A DNA stretch of 64,000 nucleotides from Symbiodinium sp. CCMP2592 (GCA_905221615.1 CAJNDT010000968.1:972501-1036500), one strand, 5' to 3'. Numbered from the stretch's first letter, positions 45,239-55,117 are shown. Numbers and translations are program-made. The notes: generated from the sequence alone by a model not told the origin.

Positions 45239-45699
45239 AGATCCCTGATTAATGAGCCCTTTACACCTAAAAGCGACTCTACTCGGAATGCTAAGGCCGG
45301 AGAAGAAGAGGATGTTATGAATCCAACCCCCTCAGCCCTCAAACTCCCCTTAAACCCCTAAGCCACTAAAGTACCCTAAACCCCCAAAATCACCTGAACC
45401 GCTAAACCTTCAACTCAAAACCCTAAGCCTTAAACCCAAAAACGCAGGACCGTGTGGTGGTGCAGGGCCCAGCTCCAGTGACTCGCCCAGCTGCCGACAT
45501 ACAGGTGGCCTGGAATGCGCATGAGTTTAGGGTTGTGAAATTTCCCTGTCTTGAAGCGCCGTGTTGACATGTCCTCATGCGAGCGTAGTTTTTGTGTTAG
45601 TTCTGAACGCACCCTGTACGACAGACGTCTTGGGCTCAGACCAAAAAGTGTGCTCGTTTGTGTGGTTGGACACTCACTAATCCAGTTCCTGCTTCAAAC

Positions 45700-45711
45700 T
45701 GGTAGCGGAGC
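45700..45711 (+). other. Candidate primer-binding site (initiator tRNA-Met type)
   Basis: TGGTAGCGGAGC follows a CA dinucleotide and lies 107 bp upstream of the gag start. It closely resembles the TGGTA-starting sites used by Ty1/copia elements to bind the 3' end of initiator tRNA-Met. Confidence 0.55.
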
Positions 45712-45818
45712 TGTGAGGACAACCACTAGTGTTTCACCCCCGTTGAGCCTGTGGTCCGGGGTCCGTTGGGTAGAGTAGTGATAGTCGCGGCGCAAAGGCC
45801 CCTTCTATCCTCGAAGCC

Positions 45819-48800
45819 ATGAGCGTGGCAGGTTTGCGTTACCAGCCCAATCTCTGGTCACAGAACCTGAGCCCTGCAGAAACCAAAAGCGGATCGTACA
45901 TATACGACGGTTCGGCTGCTGGCTTCCATGATTGGTGCTTCCGGACACAGATCCGTGTGCTGCAGCATAAGGAGAAGCAGCGGCGCGAAGCTCTTAAGGA
46001 CCTGCGTTTTGCCGAGTCGGCAAGGGCCAAGAGCGAGTCACCAAGGAAGTGGCGTGGCAGGGCAAGTCAGGGGACCAGTGCATCGCCCACAGATGGTGAT
46101 GGGAGCAGCGGTATACCCGCCAGTCCGTCCAGCGCAAAACGGACTAAGCCCGCGTCCGAGGCAGAAGATGAGGATGCGGAGTCGCTACCGTCGCACCCCA
46201 GCCAAGTGGCGGGCGACGATGAGCAAGAGCCGGACACAGATCCGGCGGTGTACACCTTGCGAGACGTCAAGGACGAGTCGCTCGACATGAGCGAATGCGT
46301 TAGCAAGATCCTAGAGGGTCTCCGAGGAGATGCCTTTTGCATCGCTCGCGACGTCGGCCTGGAACGTCTGCTTCGCCATGACGGCGTCGACTACCTGATA
46401 GAAGAAATCAGGAGGCAAGCCTTCCCTCTTCAATCCGAAGAGGCGTCCGAACTTTTCCGTCAGGGACAGCTCCTGACGGGCCCACTTGCAAAGCAACCTG
46501 GCGAGCCTATGTTGTCTTACATAGCCCGCCGAAAGCGGTGGTGGTCGACCTTGCGTGAGCTGGATCCTGATATCCGCCTTTCTGAAGCAATGAGGGCTAA
46601 TCTCCTTGTTGAGCTTTCAGGGTTGGAAAGGTCCGAGCAGCTAATGGTCAAGACCGCCGCCCGCGTACACAGCGTGGATGAGTACGCACGCGTCCTTGTT
46701 CAGCATCACTCAGTGGTGCACATGAAGGAACGTCTTCTTACCCAGAAGGACCCTAGTGGCCCAGGTAAGACCTGGAGACGTTTCGACGCTAAGCCCCAAT
46801 ACCCTAAGTTCGGCTATATGGGGTATGATGGTAGTGCCGCAGAGTATGGTTACCAGGAACAACAGGAATCCGCGGAAGGCTACGGTGACGGCTACGGCGA
46901 AGAAGCATACCAGGCCACAGCGTCTGGGGGAGATGATGCGGATGAATGGATTGATGATGAGGATCTAGCATTGCAACTCAACGCCTATACGGCAGTGGCA
47001 TATGAAGCTGAGATTGACGATTTGGATGATTCCTATGCCGAGTCAGTTCAGCTTGCGTACGCGGCACAGACCGCCTTTGCCCAGGCGAAAGGAAAAGGAA
47101 AGGGGAAGAACAAGGGCAAGTCCCCCGGAAAATCCGGAGGGAAGGTCGTGCGTAGCAATTTGACCATTGCTGACCGTAAGGCCAAGTTAGCAGAGCTTAA
47201 GGCAAAGAGTAGGTGCCTGAAGTGCGGTGTGATCGGCCATTGGGCCGGAGATGCTGCCTGCAAGTTTAGCGGTAAGGGCAATGGCTCCAAGGGCACCGCA
47301 ACCCCAGCACAGTCTGGGGGAACTGCCAATGCAGCCGCAAAGTCGGCGGCGCCGAAGCCTCAGGCGTATTTCGCCGCAGTGGAGGAGGATGACACAGAGT
47401 GTGTCCATCTGTCGAATGCGAGCGCTGGTAGGCTCGAGGGTTACCCAGCCAACCTTGAGCTGACTCCCTCAAAGACCAATACCGGCAAAGGCCGCGGCAA
47501 TGAAACCCTCTTCTCACCACAGCTTCGGCGCACAGCCGCCGCTAGGATCATGCGTGACAGCCCGCCTGAGGGTTCCGATCGCGTTTTCTCCTTTGGTCAG
47601 CATAAGGGTCTGACTTATGAGCGTGTCTTGTATACGTTTCCTGGATATGTTCTTTGGGGACGCACGCAGAAGTGCCCATCCATAAATTTGGCCGATTTCT
47701 TGGATTGGGTCACGGAGTACTTTGATGTGCGTGATGATAACCCCATTAGCATTACGAGAAGGGATATCCCTCTCAGCCAGGAACCCCCGCCTGAACCCTT
47801 CCAGCCCGAGGTTCGCCTCGCCGCGTCAGCTGCTTCGTCCAGCGAAGGCCCCCGGAAATGCCGGGGAGGTTGCAAGGAGTTCAACAAGTCGGGGAGTAAC
47901 GCATACATAGACATGCGGACCTGTAAGAAATGCGGCACCGTCACCAAGACGAAGAAAGAGAAGCCTGTCATAGATCAGGCCACATGCCCCCACACCTCCA
48001 CCGAGAGGTCGGGTAGCAGTAGGAAGACCTCCCGCATTAAGTGCAAGCTTTGTGGGATGCTTCTAGATGAGCAGCCGCAGACCGAGCGAAAGGCTAGGGA
48101 TGACGCAGCCACAGTGCTGCGGGAGTCCAACACCCTGGACTTCGATCTTCTGCGCAGCATAGTCGGCAGCACGGGGGATAGCCTCCCCGTAGAGGTAGTA
48201 GTCCCGGCTATTGCCCAGTTTCAAGAGACCATAGAGGGTCACTTCGTAACCGAGCCCGTGATATCCCGCGGTGACCTTCTCGCATACCTGCAAGAGGCCT
48301 TAGACGATCACTCTGCGCCATCGACCAACAACAGTTGGGAAGTGGCGTCGGCGAGATCGCGCTCCTCGAGGGCCTCCGCGACGAGGCACGCCTTCGTGGC
48401 TTTTACTGAGGGGGTCACAGATATCCATCCGGCTTTGGTTGATTTGCCCGTAGTAAATATCTACGAGGATAAGCACGTATACGCCGTGTTGGATGAGGGC
48501 TGTAACTCGACTGTTCACGGTAGCGATTGGATAGCAAACGCGGCGGGGAAACTTGCGAACTTCGGTTACAGCACGAGGTTTAAACCTGAGGGCAATCGTA
48601 CCTTCAAGGGTCTTAGCGGCGCTACCGAGACCTTGGGTAGCAGGACCATACCTTTCTCTATAATGGGATTGGAGCAGGACTTGAGAGTTCCGGGCGTCCT
48701 TGATTCGCATGAGATTAAGGGTACAGCCCCTCTCCTTTTGTCCCTTTACGCGCAGGCCCAGCTTGGTATAACCAAAGATCTTCGGTTTGGTGAGTGTGGT

Positions 48801-49637
48801 GTTAGACTTCCTTCAGAGGATAGCATCATTAGGATCAAGCTGTGTCGGACACATGACTCAGGGCTGTTATGCATAAACATAACAGAAGGCTTGACCCAGG
48901 TGAAACAACCCCGTCTCATAAAGAGCTTCCAAATTCCCTCGCCGCCAGTTCCTATATTTAGGTCTGCCGCCGCCGCCGCCTTAGCTCACTCAGAGTCCGT
49001 GAGCGGATCACCCCGAGATGCAACAGCGGCAGATGACGCAGTGGCAACAAGTCGCAGTCACAGTACTGTAGATGCAGGCCATGGTCATAGCACTGTAGGC
49101 GTAGGCCACGGTCACAGCTTTACAACGACAGCTGAGAATCGCAACAACACCAAGCGACGCATAAGCGTAGCGTTTCCGAACCATTGCATGGTAGGCACGT
49201 CCGTAGGAGACACGGAGCCCACCGCGATGGCCGCAGCAGAGGGGCAGCTGCCTAAGAAGGCGCCCCCAACGGCAAAGGCTGCACCGAAGGTTCTTGCAGC
49301 GCCGGACCCTGGCCACAGTGCCATGGCGAAGTCACCAGCGGTCGGCCACAGTGCCGCACCGGCAGGAGGCACTTTCTCCGCGCCTGCGCCTAAGGCGCCG
49401 CCTGGAGGTGGACTGCCCAAGAAGGCGCCTCCCACGGAGAAGGCCAGGCCTGGGGATAGCCCAGGAATTCCGCCAGCAGCTCGTGCCACAGTGCACCCGA
49501 AGGAGATTGCAAGAGGGCACCGCGAGCTGGCCGAGTTTGATGCGGTTGTGAAGAAGGACCCGCATGGCAGGAACCTGGTTATAATGGCAGGTGGAGGACC
49601 CCACGGTCCGGAGCTCGACACGCCTCTCCCACTTTAA
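45819..49637 (+). CDS. Gag-protease polyprotein of a Ty1/copia-like element (1272 aa)
   Basis: Gag packages element RNA and the protease matures the polyprotein. The N-terminal ~320 residues form a charged, helical gag region. A Gly/Lys-rich linker (GKGKGKNKGKSPGKSGGK) leads into a CCHC-type knuckle, CLKCGVIGHWAGDAAC (residues 466-481; spacing 2-4-6 instead of 2-4-4). Around residues 590-615, FSFGQHKGLTYERVL then PGYVLW resembles a small FGKHKGKT-type module. Two Cys-pair ribbons follow at 681-747. The retropepsin-like site is VLDEGCNSTVHG with Asp892; DEG in place of DTG/DSG keeps the catalytic Asp. The C-terminal ~200 residues are Ala/Pro/Lys-rich with repeated GHS and PKKAPPT words. The start ATG (gccATGA) is the first in frame. 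No RT or integrase is encoded. The family is clear; domestication versus truncation is not resolved. Confidence 0.8.
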   Translation: MSVAGLRYQPNLWSQNLSPAETKSGSYIYDGSAAGFHDWCFRTQIRVLQHKEKQRREALKDLRFAESARAKSESPRKWRGRASQGTSASPTDGDGSSGIPASPSSAKRTKPASEAEDEDAESLPSHPSQVAGDDEQEPDTDPAVYTLRDVKDESLDMSECVSKILEGLRGDAFCIARDVGLERLLRHDGVDYLIEEIRRQAFPLQSEEASELFRQGQLLTGPLAKQPGEPMLSYIARRKRWWSTLRELDPDIRLSEAMRANLLVELSGLERSEQLMVKTAARVHSVDEYARVLVQHHSVVHMKERLLTQKDPSGPGKTWRRFDAKPQYPKFGYMGYDGSAAEYGYQEQQESAEGYGDGYGEEAYQATASGGDDADEWIDDEDLALQLNAYTAVAYEAEIDDLDDSYAESVQLAYAAQTAFAQAKGKGKGKNKGKSPGKSGGKVVRSNLTIADRKAKLAELKAKSRCLKCGVIGHWAGDAACKFSGKGNGSKGTATPAQSGGTANAAAKSAAPKPQAYFAAVEEDDTECVHLSNASAGRLEGYPANLELTPSKTNTGKGRGNETLFSPQLRRTAAARIMRDSPPEGSDRVFSFGQHKGLTYERVLYTFPGYVLWGRTQKCPSINLADFLDWVTEYFDVRDDNPISITRRDIPLSQEPPPEPFQPEVRLAASAASSSEGPRKCRGGCKEFNKSGSNAYIDMRTCKKCGTVTKTKKEKPVIDQATCPHTSTERSGSSRKTSRIKCKLCGMLLDEQPQTERKARDDAATVLRESNTLDFDLLRSIVGSTGDSLPVEVVVPAIAQFQETIEGHFVTEPVISRGDLLAYLQEALDDHSAPSTNNSWEVASARSRSSRASATRHAFVAFTEGVTDIHPALVDLPVVNIYEDKHVYAVLDEGCNSTVHGSDWIANAAGKLANFGYSTRFKPEGNRTFKGLSGATETLGSRTIPFSIMGLEQDLRVPGVLDSHEIKGTAPLLLSLYAQAQLGITKDLRFGECGVRLPSEDSIIRIKLCRTHDSGLLCINITEGLTQVKQPRLIKSFQIPSPPVPIFRSAAAAALAHSESVSGSPRDATAADDAVATSRSHSTVDAGHGHSTVGVGHGHSFTTTAENRNNTKRRISVAFPNHCMVGTSVGDTEPTAMAAAEGQLPKKAPPTAKAAPKVLAAPDPGHSAMAKSPAVGHSAAPAGGTFSAPAPKAPPGGGLPKKAPPTEKARPGDSPGIPPAARATVHPKEIARGHRELAEFDAVVKKDPHGRNLVIMAGGGPHGPELDTPLPL

Positions 49638-49894
49638 TGGACCGGGTTTTAGCTAGTGACTTATATGGGTTACGGAGGTTAGTAAAGGGTTGCCAAGTGG
49701 TTATCATAAATGGTTACATAAGTGGTTATGCAAGGGTTTATGTAAAGGGTTATGTAAAGGGTTACGATGGTTATATATGGCTTTAAAGCCAGGAATATTT
49801 TATATGTACAGTATAGAATTTCTGATGTGCGCATAATGATATTCCTGAGATTCACGTCGGATGCAAAGTGATTTCTGTTGGCAATCGGATGTTT
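49638..49894. repeat. Short GGTTAT/GGTTAC tandem repeats between convergent genes
   Basis: From 49667 to 49775, words such as GGGTTATGTAAA, GGTTACATAAGT and GGTTATGCAAGG recur about every 12-16 bp. They lie between the 3' end of the plus-strand gag ORF and the 3' end of the minus-strand transposase-like gene. Confidence 0.6.
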
Positions 49895-52042
49895 TCAGCT
49901 TCGCGGCAGCAGTGCAGTCACAATCGCATTTCTGCGAGCGTAGGTGAGACAACAGCGGATTTCGCTCAACGGCTGCAGCAAACCTTGGCCCAGGGGTGTC
50001 CAATGTGCACTCTCAAGCTGTGCTTGGTGCTCCTTCAGCTCGTACAGCTCCAACAGGCAGAAAGCTTGCCCCCCAAGTCTGCAAAACGCATGCACCTGGC
50101 CAGCAGCACCAGTTGTGCTCAACACCACATCCCTCAAGCAAGCCACCTGCCCACTAGCAAGGCGCGCGCGACCGCTGCCGGTAGCACCCTCGCACGCAAG
50201 CCCTTCAGCAGCCAGGTGCTCCAGAAGCTTCTTGGAGCAGTCATGCTCTTCCAAGAGATCGCAGTGCTGCGCGAACAAGCCTGGCGCCCGCAAGACCGCA
50301 AGGTCGTGCGCCAAGGTCTCTTCCAGCAAGGACTGCTCGTATTTCTGCGTGTTCCGCACTGTGGAGGCATAGCGACTGACCATGCGGTGCTTGCGCTCCA
50401 GCGTCCAACAGGCCGGCAATTGCCCGAAGCGCTCCAGGGTGTCCGGCATGTGCAGCAACCAATGAAACTTCTTGATCATGTTGTGCTCCCAACCGGCTTG
50501 CACACAGCCCACGAGCGCTTGCTCCACAGCATGCAGCAGTTGCACTCGCGAGATGGGCTGCGTCCTCTGCGCACCATGCAGCATGTCCACGACCTCGGCC
50601 ATGAGCAAAAAAGCCTCGCAAGCCGGCATGCACTGCCCACGCTGCATGGGACCGGTTCGCAGCCATCTGCGCACGATGGGATATAGCGCCAAGGCTTCGC
50701 TCGCCGTGCACTTGAACTTCTTGGCTGCAATGGAGCCCTCCATTTTCTTTTTTTGAAACAGTTCGCTCAAGTGCGGCATGGAGGTCGCCCGCGGCAATGT
50801 CCACTGCCCCACATAGTCGGACCTGCAGAAGATGCAAAAATGAAAACCAAAAAAAATTGTAGGTAGATTGCATGTCGTTCAAACATATATAGAAAGCATG
50901 CATGTATGCAGCCGGAAGAGCAGCATCTGCCACGCCGGCACCTTCGCCTGCTGCATGGTCTGCAGCACCAAAAAAAGCACAAGCGTCAGCGTCCCGTTTG
51001 CGCACGTGGCGTGCATCCAGTCATGGCAGTACTGCGACACCGGACGCAAGACGCTGCGCAGTTTCGGCGCCAGAAGCAAGCCATGCGGCTCCAGATTGAA
51101 GCCAGTGGCCTGCTGCCAGCGCGCCATGTCCTGTTTGGAACAGCCTTCGTCGGCTCGCTTCTTCAAGCGGTCCACGCTCTCGAAGACCTCCGCGTCGGAG
51201 CACAGCGCCAGGTCGCTCCTGCGCAGCAAGTCGCACACGCCCGAGAAGACTTCGTCATCCTCTTCTCCATGGATGTCTCTGCTGCTGTTGAAAGCACACG
51301 CATTCTTGCACAGCATGCAAAACCTGCTCCCAGCATCGCCTTTAATCCCAAAAACAAATTTCTGGGCGGCGCCATCCTGCAAGAACATGCCCATGCGGAA
51401 AAACAGCCGCAAAGGCTCGCCCTCCGGGTCCTTCACCACGAGACCGGTCTGTGGCGAGATTTTTTCGCAAAAGATGCGCTCCAGCATGACTCGCACCACC
51501 TGCCCGATGCCGGCACTCAGCCCCTGCACAAAGTCGCTGCGGAAAACGCCCGCTACCAGCCACGCGGGCTCCTGGGTCAAATGCACACCGAACTCCACGA
51601 AACTGCAGTAAGCGACCCAGATTTTGCGACTCTGGCGATTAGCCAGCACGTTGCCAGGGCTCACCTCGTCCGTGTACAACACGAACTGCCATGGGCGCTC
51701 CATGGAGCAAGGCACTCGGGCATACGTCGTTTTGACAAGCTGTGTGAAGCTCCCACCCTGCCCGAAGGCAGCAGCGACCAAGGAGGCCACGTTGACCATC
51801 AGCGCTCCCGGCTGCTGGAGCCCTTTCTTGCTGACAAAGCAGCACCTGTCCAGCAAGGGCCCATATAGGCTGCTCTGCTCCAACACCTGCCGCGTTGCTT
51901 CCCGCATATGATGCGCTTGCCGCAACTCGGGCACGCCCTCCTCCGCCACTTCCGCCAAGATGGCGCTCAAAGCAGATTTGCTCACGTGTGGAACCTTCCG
52001 CCGCAGGTTGTCAAGCTTCTGCAGCTTGGCTGGGCGCTCCAT
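49895..52042 (-). CDS. Transposase-like protein, two exons (685 aa)
   Basis: Exon 1 is 52042-50913 and exon 2 is 50822-49895. The 90-nt intron has a GC 5' site and TTCTGCAG 3' site, and splicing restores LLF-R-SDYVGQW in frame. I chose the ATG at 52042 (MERPAKLQKLDNLRRKVPHV) because the open frame upstream to 52141 is low in coding character. Exon 1 holds FVLYTDEVSPGNVL, IWVAYCSFVEFG, LQDGAAQKFVFGIKGDAG and FCMLCKN, then HDWMHAT. The Asp in YTDE and in QDG/KGD plus the CxxC are reminiscent of DDE transposases of the CACTA/Plavaka kind. This is my inference from motif layout and memory of similar unannotated dinoflagellate proteins, not a proven match. Exon 2 is helical, with FHWLLHMPDTL and LERKHRMVSRYA. 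No terminal inverted repeats were found around it. Confidence 0.6.
50823..50912 (-). other. GC-AG intron of the transposase-like gene
   Basis: On the coding strand the intron begins GCTGCATACATG and ends TTTGCATCTTCTGCAG. It includes a T-rich tract and an in-frame stop. Its length of 90 nt and its AT content contrast with the GC-rich exons. Confidence 0.7.
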
Positions 52043-52543
52043 GCCGCTGCAGGAGCGCCCCTCCCGGCAGCTACCTCGAGCTCTATAAAGCAGTGCAAAA
52101 CCTACGGCATGGATGTTTTCCGAAGAGCTTCTTATAAGCATGTGTTCTGCAGCTTAATATATCATGTGCATGCATGCTCTTACACTGCCCAGCTATGTAT
52201 GTGAAAATCCTAAACCCATATATATGTATAAACTTATATGCATGCATCAATTTAAAATATTTCTGGCTGCTTATAGCGTTTGCCCCATATATATACACGT
52301 GTTGCTTCCCATGTGCACGGAAGCTTCCTTGAGATCGCAGGCACATGCATGCATGGCGCTTGTCAGGATTCTGCAAGCAAGTGCTTTGTTTAAGGCAGGT
52401 GCATGTCGTGCGAGATGGCTGCATGCAGATAAAGCCTTTTTTGCCCCCTGCAGGCATGGCAGTCCATGCTGAGTCCCCTCCCCTAAAGCGGCTGCACGGA
52501 GCCCTCCCTTTGGCGCGAAGCAGAGCACGGCGAAGCTTCGCCC
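52043..52543. other. AT-rich spacer between two minus-strand genes
   Basis: The spacer contains ATATATGTATAAAC-type sequence and GCATGCATG words. Frames crossing it are shadows of AT repeats. It may hold the 5' UTR or promoter of the transposase-like gene. Confidence 0.5.
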
Positions 52544-54067
52544 TCAGCTGCCGTACCATGCCCTCCACTCTTCCCGCGTCAAGCGCTCGCCGTTGAAGTT
52601 GGGGTTCAAGCATTGTGCGCACTGCGACTTGCTCCCTCTGCACTTTTTGCACCCCTTCTTCACCGCCGCACTGGGCGCACCCTTCGCCTTGGCCTTCGCC
52701 TTCGCTGCTGCAGGCGCCTTGGCTGTGGCCTTGGCTTTGGCCTTGGCTTTGGCCTTGGCTTTGGCCTTGGCTTTGGCCTTGGCTTTGGCCTTGGGTTTGG
52801 CCTTTGCTTTCGCCTTTGTCTGGTCTGCACCTCGTGCACCCAACTGCTCGAAAGCCTTTTGCTCGTACTCCTCCAGGCTGAGGTCTTTGTCAGCAGGCTG
52901 CGGCTCCCCAGCTGCGGCCGCAGGTTGCTGCGCTTCGCTTGGCTGCTGTTGTTCCTGCACTTGCTGCAGACCCAAGGGCGGCACGGCGCTGGGCGGCAGC
53001 GAAGCAGCTGCAGCAGGTGCACCTGCGGGGGGCGCTGCGGCGGGCGCACCGGGCTGCGTCGCCGGCGCAGGCAGCGCGAGCTGGCCTGCAGCTGGTGCAC
53101 TCGAACCAGCTCCCTGCGGAGCTCCCGGCAAGGCCAGCTGCAGTGCAGCTCCAGGTGCTGCAGCTTCTGCACCTTGCAAAGCCCCCTGCGGCTTGTGGAA
53201 AATCTGCAGACCGGGCGTCTGCACTCCCGGCTGCCCCTGCATGAGGAAGCCCGCGAAGGTCTGCAAGCTCTGCATGAACTGCAGCTGGGCTTGCGGGTCG
53301 ACCGCACTCCGAAGCGGCGTCGCCACAGGGGCGCGCTGCGTCTTGTCTTTGCGCACGCGGCACAAAGACACAGCTTCCGCCAGGAAGGGGAGCTCCTTAG
53401 CCATGGGGGTCTCGCTGCCAAAAAGCGCGGTGTGCATTTCCGCACTCAAGTGAGCCGGGTCGCTCGGGTACAAGCGCAAAGCCGCCACCCCGGGCGCCGC
53501 CGCCGTCTTGTCAGCCGCAAAAGACTGCGTCAAGGTCTGCGCCAGCTGCAAGAGCTCTCCCTGCGTCGGCGGAGCACTCCCGTTCGCCACACGCCACGCC
53601 GCCAGCACGCAGGTTGCGTGCTTCTTCGTGTCCTCCTTTAAGGACTGCACCCCGAGCTTCCGCAAAAGTTGCGCCAAGGCGTGCACGCCCACAGACCCGG
53701 GCTGCAGCAAGCGCACCCAGTCTTGCTCCGTGCAGTAGTTCTGCAGGTGTAAGAGCGACTGCGGCACCTTCTGCACTTTGAACGCACTCGCGTGCCCTGG
53801 CTGCTCCCCGCCTCGAAGGCGCTGGTCCACAGCTGCTGCCAAAACTTCTTTGGAGTCACCGAGCACACTCGCATGCTGGCCAATGACTTGGTACATTCGG
53901 CCCGCATCGCATTCTTCTGCGCGCTCCAACTTAGCAACTATATTGCTCACAAGGCCTCGGCGTAGTTCTTCCGGTGCGCCCCCCCCGCAGGTACTGCGCG
54001 CACGCAAAAGCTCCGCGACTTCTGCGATCTCCCGCACACAGTCGGCTGTGCCCCACACAGCCGCCAT
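52544..54067 (-). CDS. Ala/Pro/Lys-rich protein with Cys-pair C-terminus (507 aa)
   Basis: The start is the ATG at 54067 (MAAVWGTADCVREIAEVAEL), first in frame after an AT-rich leader with (TA)n at 54107-54140. Residues 1-270 look globular and helical. Residues ~280-400 are Ala/Pro/Gln/Gly-rich and probably disordered. Residues ~420-465 are a run of alternating Ala and Lys (with some Pro) encoded by a GCCAAG-type tandem repeat. The tail is GCKKCRGSKSQCAQCLNPNF then NGERLTREEWRAWYGS. The CxxC...CxxC pairs look like a small zinc-binding, perhaps nucleic-acid-binding, knuckle. Basic AK repeats recall histone H1-like tails. I do not recognise the family. Being head-to-tail with the transposase-like gene, it may be its partner, as in two-gene transposons, but no terminal repeats were seen. 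Confidence 0.65.
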   Translation of the reverse strand: MAAVWGTADCVREIAEVAELLRARSTCGGGAPEELRRGLVSNIVAKLERAEECDAGRMYQVIGQHASVLGDSKEVLAAAVDQRLRGGEQPGHASAFKVQKVPQSLLHLQNYCTEQDWVRLLQPGSVGVHALAQLLRKLGVQSLKEDTKKHATCVLAAWRVANGSAPPTQGELLQLAQTLTQSFAADKTAAAPGVAALRLYPSDPAHLSAEMHTALFGSETPMAKELPFLAEAVSLCRVRKDKTQRAPVATPLRSAVDPQAQLQFMQSLQTFAGFLMQGQPGVQTPGLQIFHKPQGALQGAEAAAPGAALQLALPGAPQGAGSSAPAAGQLALPAPATQPGAPAAAPPAGAPAAAASLPPSAVPPLGLQQVQEQQQPSEAQQPAAAAGEPQPADKDLSLEEYEQKAFEQLGARGADQTKAKAKAKPKAKAKAKAKAKAKAKAKAKAKATAKAPAAAKAKAKAKGAPSAAVKKGCKKCRGSKSQCAQCLNPNFNGERLTREEWRAWYGS

Positions 54068-54103
54068 GATGGCTCCCGCAAGGTCCGAATGTGTCAAGTT
54101 TTC

Positions 54104-54144
<41 letters not shown>

Positions 54145-54610
54145 GGCATGTTCAGTGCACTTCTGCTGTTCGCAGCACTCGGACCTTGCAGGGTTTTCCA
54201 AAAACAAAGGACGGGTTCGCTTAAATGGATGTGTCTCATGCCACATATACTTTTACACTGCGTCTTGGATAACCAGAGATATATATATATATATGCCCAT
54301 GTGAAGCTGCATTTGTTGTGTGCTTGTTCATTGTCCATGCCGTAAAAGCCTGTGCATGCATGCTGCAGCGCTGATGCTGCTCTGCTTCCATGCTTCTCTT
54401 CGCAGGAACCGCTGTATATACGCGGCACCACAACAAGCAAACCAGTTTCCAATGCTCGATCGAATGTCTGCTCTAAAACAGAAGAACGGCCGCACGCACA
54501 TGATGCCTTTCTTTTTTTTGCTGTCAAAGCATGACATTGTCTGCGAGGACCGCACCCTTTCGCAGGCAGTTTTGCCCAAACGTTTGCGAAAGCCGCACAA
54601 GGACGCAGGC
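54068..54610. other. AT-rich spacer with (TA)n and a possible extra minus-strand exon
   Basis: (TA)n runs lie at 54107-54140 and 54277-54292. On the minus strand between about 54600 and 54400, a segment containing SSVLEQTFDRALETGLLVVV in one frame looks coding and could be a downstream exon of the 55117 gene. No convincing splice pair was identified. Confidence 0.35.
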
Positions 54611-55117
54611 TCACAGGCACCGCAGCTGGGAAGAGAAAGTCACTTGTCCCGTGTGCGCTTGCAGAAACCGAATGGCAGCACATGTCCAGCAAAGTTGCTC
54701 TCGATGAAACCGGTCGGTTTCCATCTCCAAGCACACGACAAAGCGAGTGCAGCATGTGCACACGGCGTCAATTGCCTGCTCCGGCACGTCGGCTTCATCC
54801 TCCGTGTTGCTGGAGGGCTCGTCCAAAAACAGCAATTGAATGCTCCGACCACCGTTGGCAGGCCACTCGCGGTTGTTGTACCGCAAGAGCTGCGCCGCTG
54901 CGCATTCCCAGCACAGATTATTGCTCTCCGTAGCCGAGGGGCCAAACTCCACTGGGCGCACAATCATGACATGGGATTCCTCGCCGCCGCAGTCCACGCA
55001 TTGCGATGTGCGCACCATTGTGGATATGCTGCTTTCGGACTCCGCCTCAGGGGCGCCCTCTTCGCCGGAGGACTCCGCTGCCAGGGCGGCATGCACGGAC
55101 ACGGGCCTACGCGGCAT
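54611..55117 (-). CDS. Protein with two paired CxxC modules (about 168 aa, possibly spliced)
   Basis: From ATG at 55117 (MPRRPVSVHAALAAESSGEE) the frame gives an acidic, probably disordered N-terminus and then two similar modules. Module 1 is QCVDCGGEESH, spacing, NLCWECAAAQLLRYNN. Module 2 is AVCTCCTRFVVC, spacing, QLCWTCAAIRFLQAHTG. In each, two CxxC pairs are followed by LCWxCAA and a helix, which suggests duplicated zinc ribbons. I do not know the family. The frame is open upstream to 55228, but that part is AT-repeat-derived, so 55117 is preferred. The last ~10 residues before the stop may be intron read-through. The gene is divergent from paralogue 1 at 55711. Confidence 0.5.
   Translation of the reverse strand: MPRRPVSVHAALAAESSGEEGAPEAESESSISTMVRTSQCVDCGGEESHVMIVRPVEFGPSATESNNLCWECAAAQLLRYNNREWPANGGRSIQLLFLDEPSSNTEDEADVPEQAIDAVCTCCTRFVVCLEMETDRFHREQLCWTCAAIRFLQAHTGQVTFSSQLRCL

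Larger units (their letters stand above)
42264..45540. other. Gene-free region: telomere-like blocks, MITEs and microsatellites
   Basis: C-strand words (42264-42375), an inverted repeat, a GC-rich island (42490-42570) and G-strand words (42570-42670, 42780-43020) occur in order. (CA)n lies at 43275-43292, GCT/GCG-type repeats at 43305-43355 and (CTA)n at 43405-43445. G-strand words resume at 44140-44260. Families E, C and B are listed separately. No gene was seen. Confidence 0.55.
45541..49637 (+). mobile_element. Ty1/copia-type retrotransposon fragment: gag-protease, no pol
   Basis: Leader sequence with a primer-binding-site candidate (45700-45711) precedes one long gag-protease ORF. Integrase, RT and RNase H should follow but are absent, and no sequence after 49637 resembles the region upstream of the primer-binding site. 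The copy is therefore 3'-truncated, or is a non-autonomous gag-protease unit. The 5' LTR would end near the CA at 45695-45696, and its start could not be fixed by eye. Confidence 0.6.

Noticed and set aside
49868..51868. Plus-strand frames of 250-320 codons opposite the transposase-like gene
   Set aside because: The minus strand has family-like motifs, consistent splicing and a good start; the plus strand has none.
52593..53641. Long plus-strand frames opposite the 507-aa gene
   Set aside because: They mirror the Ala/Lys repeat and GC-rich codons of the minus-strand gene, giving Ala/Leu and Arg/Leu/Gly runs without domain character.
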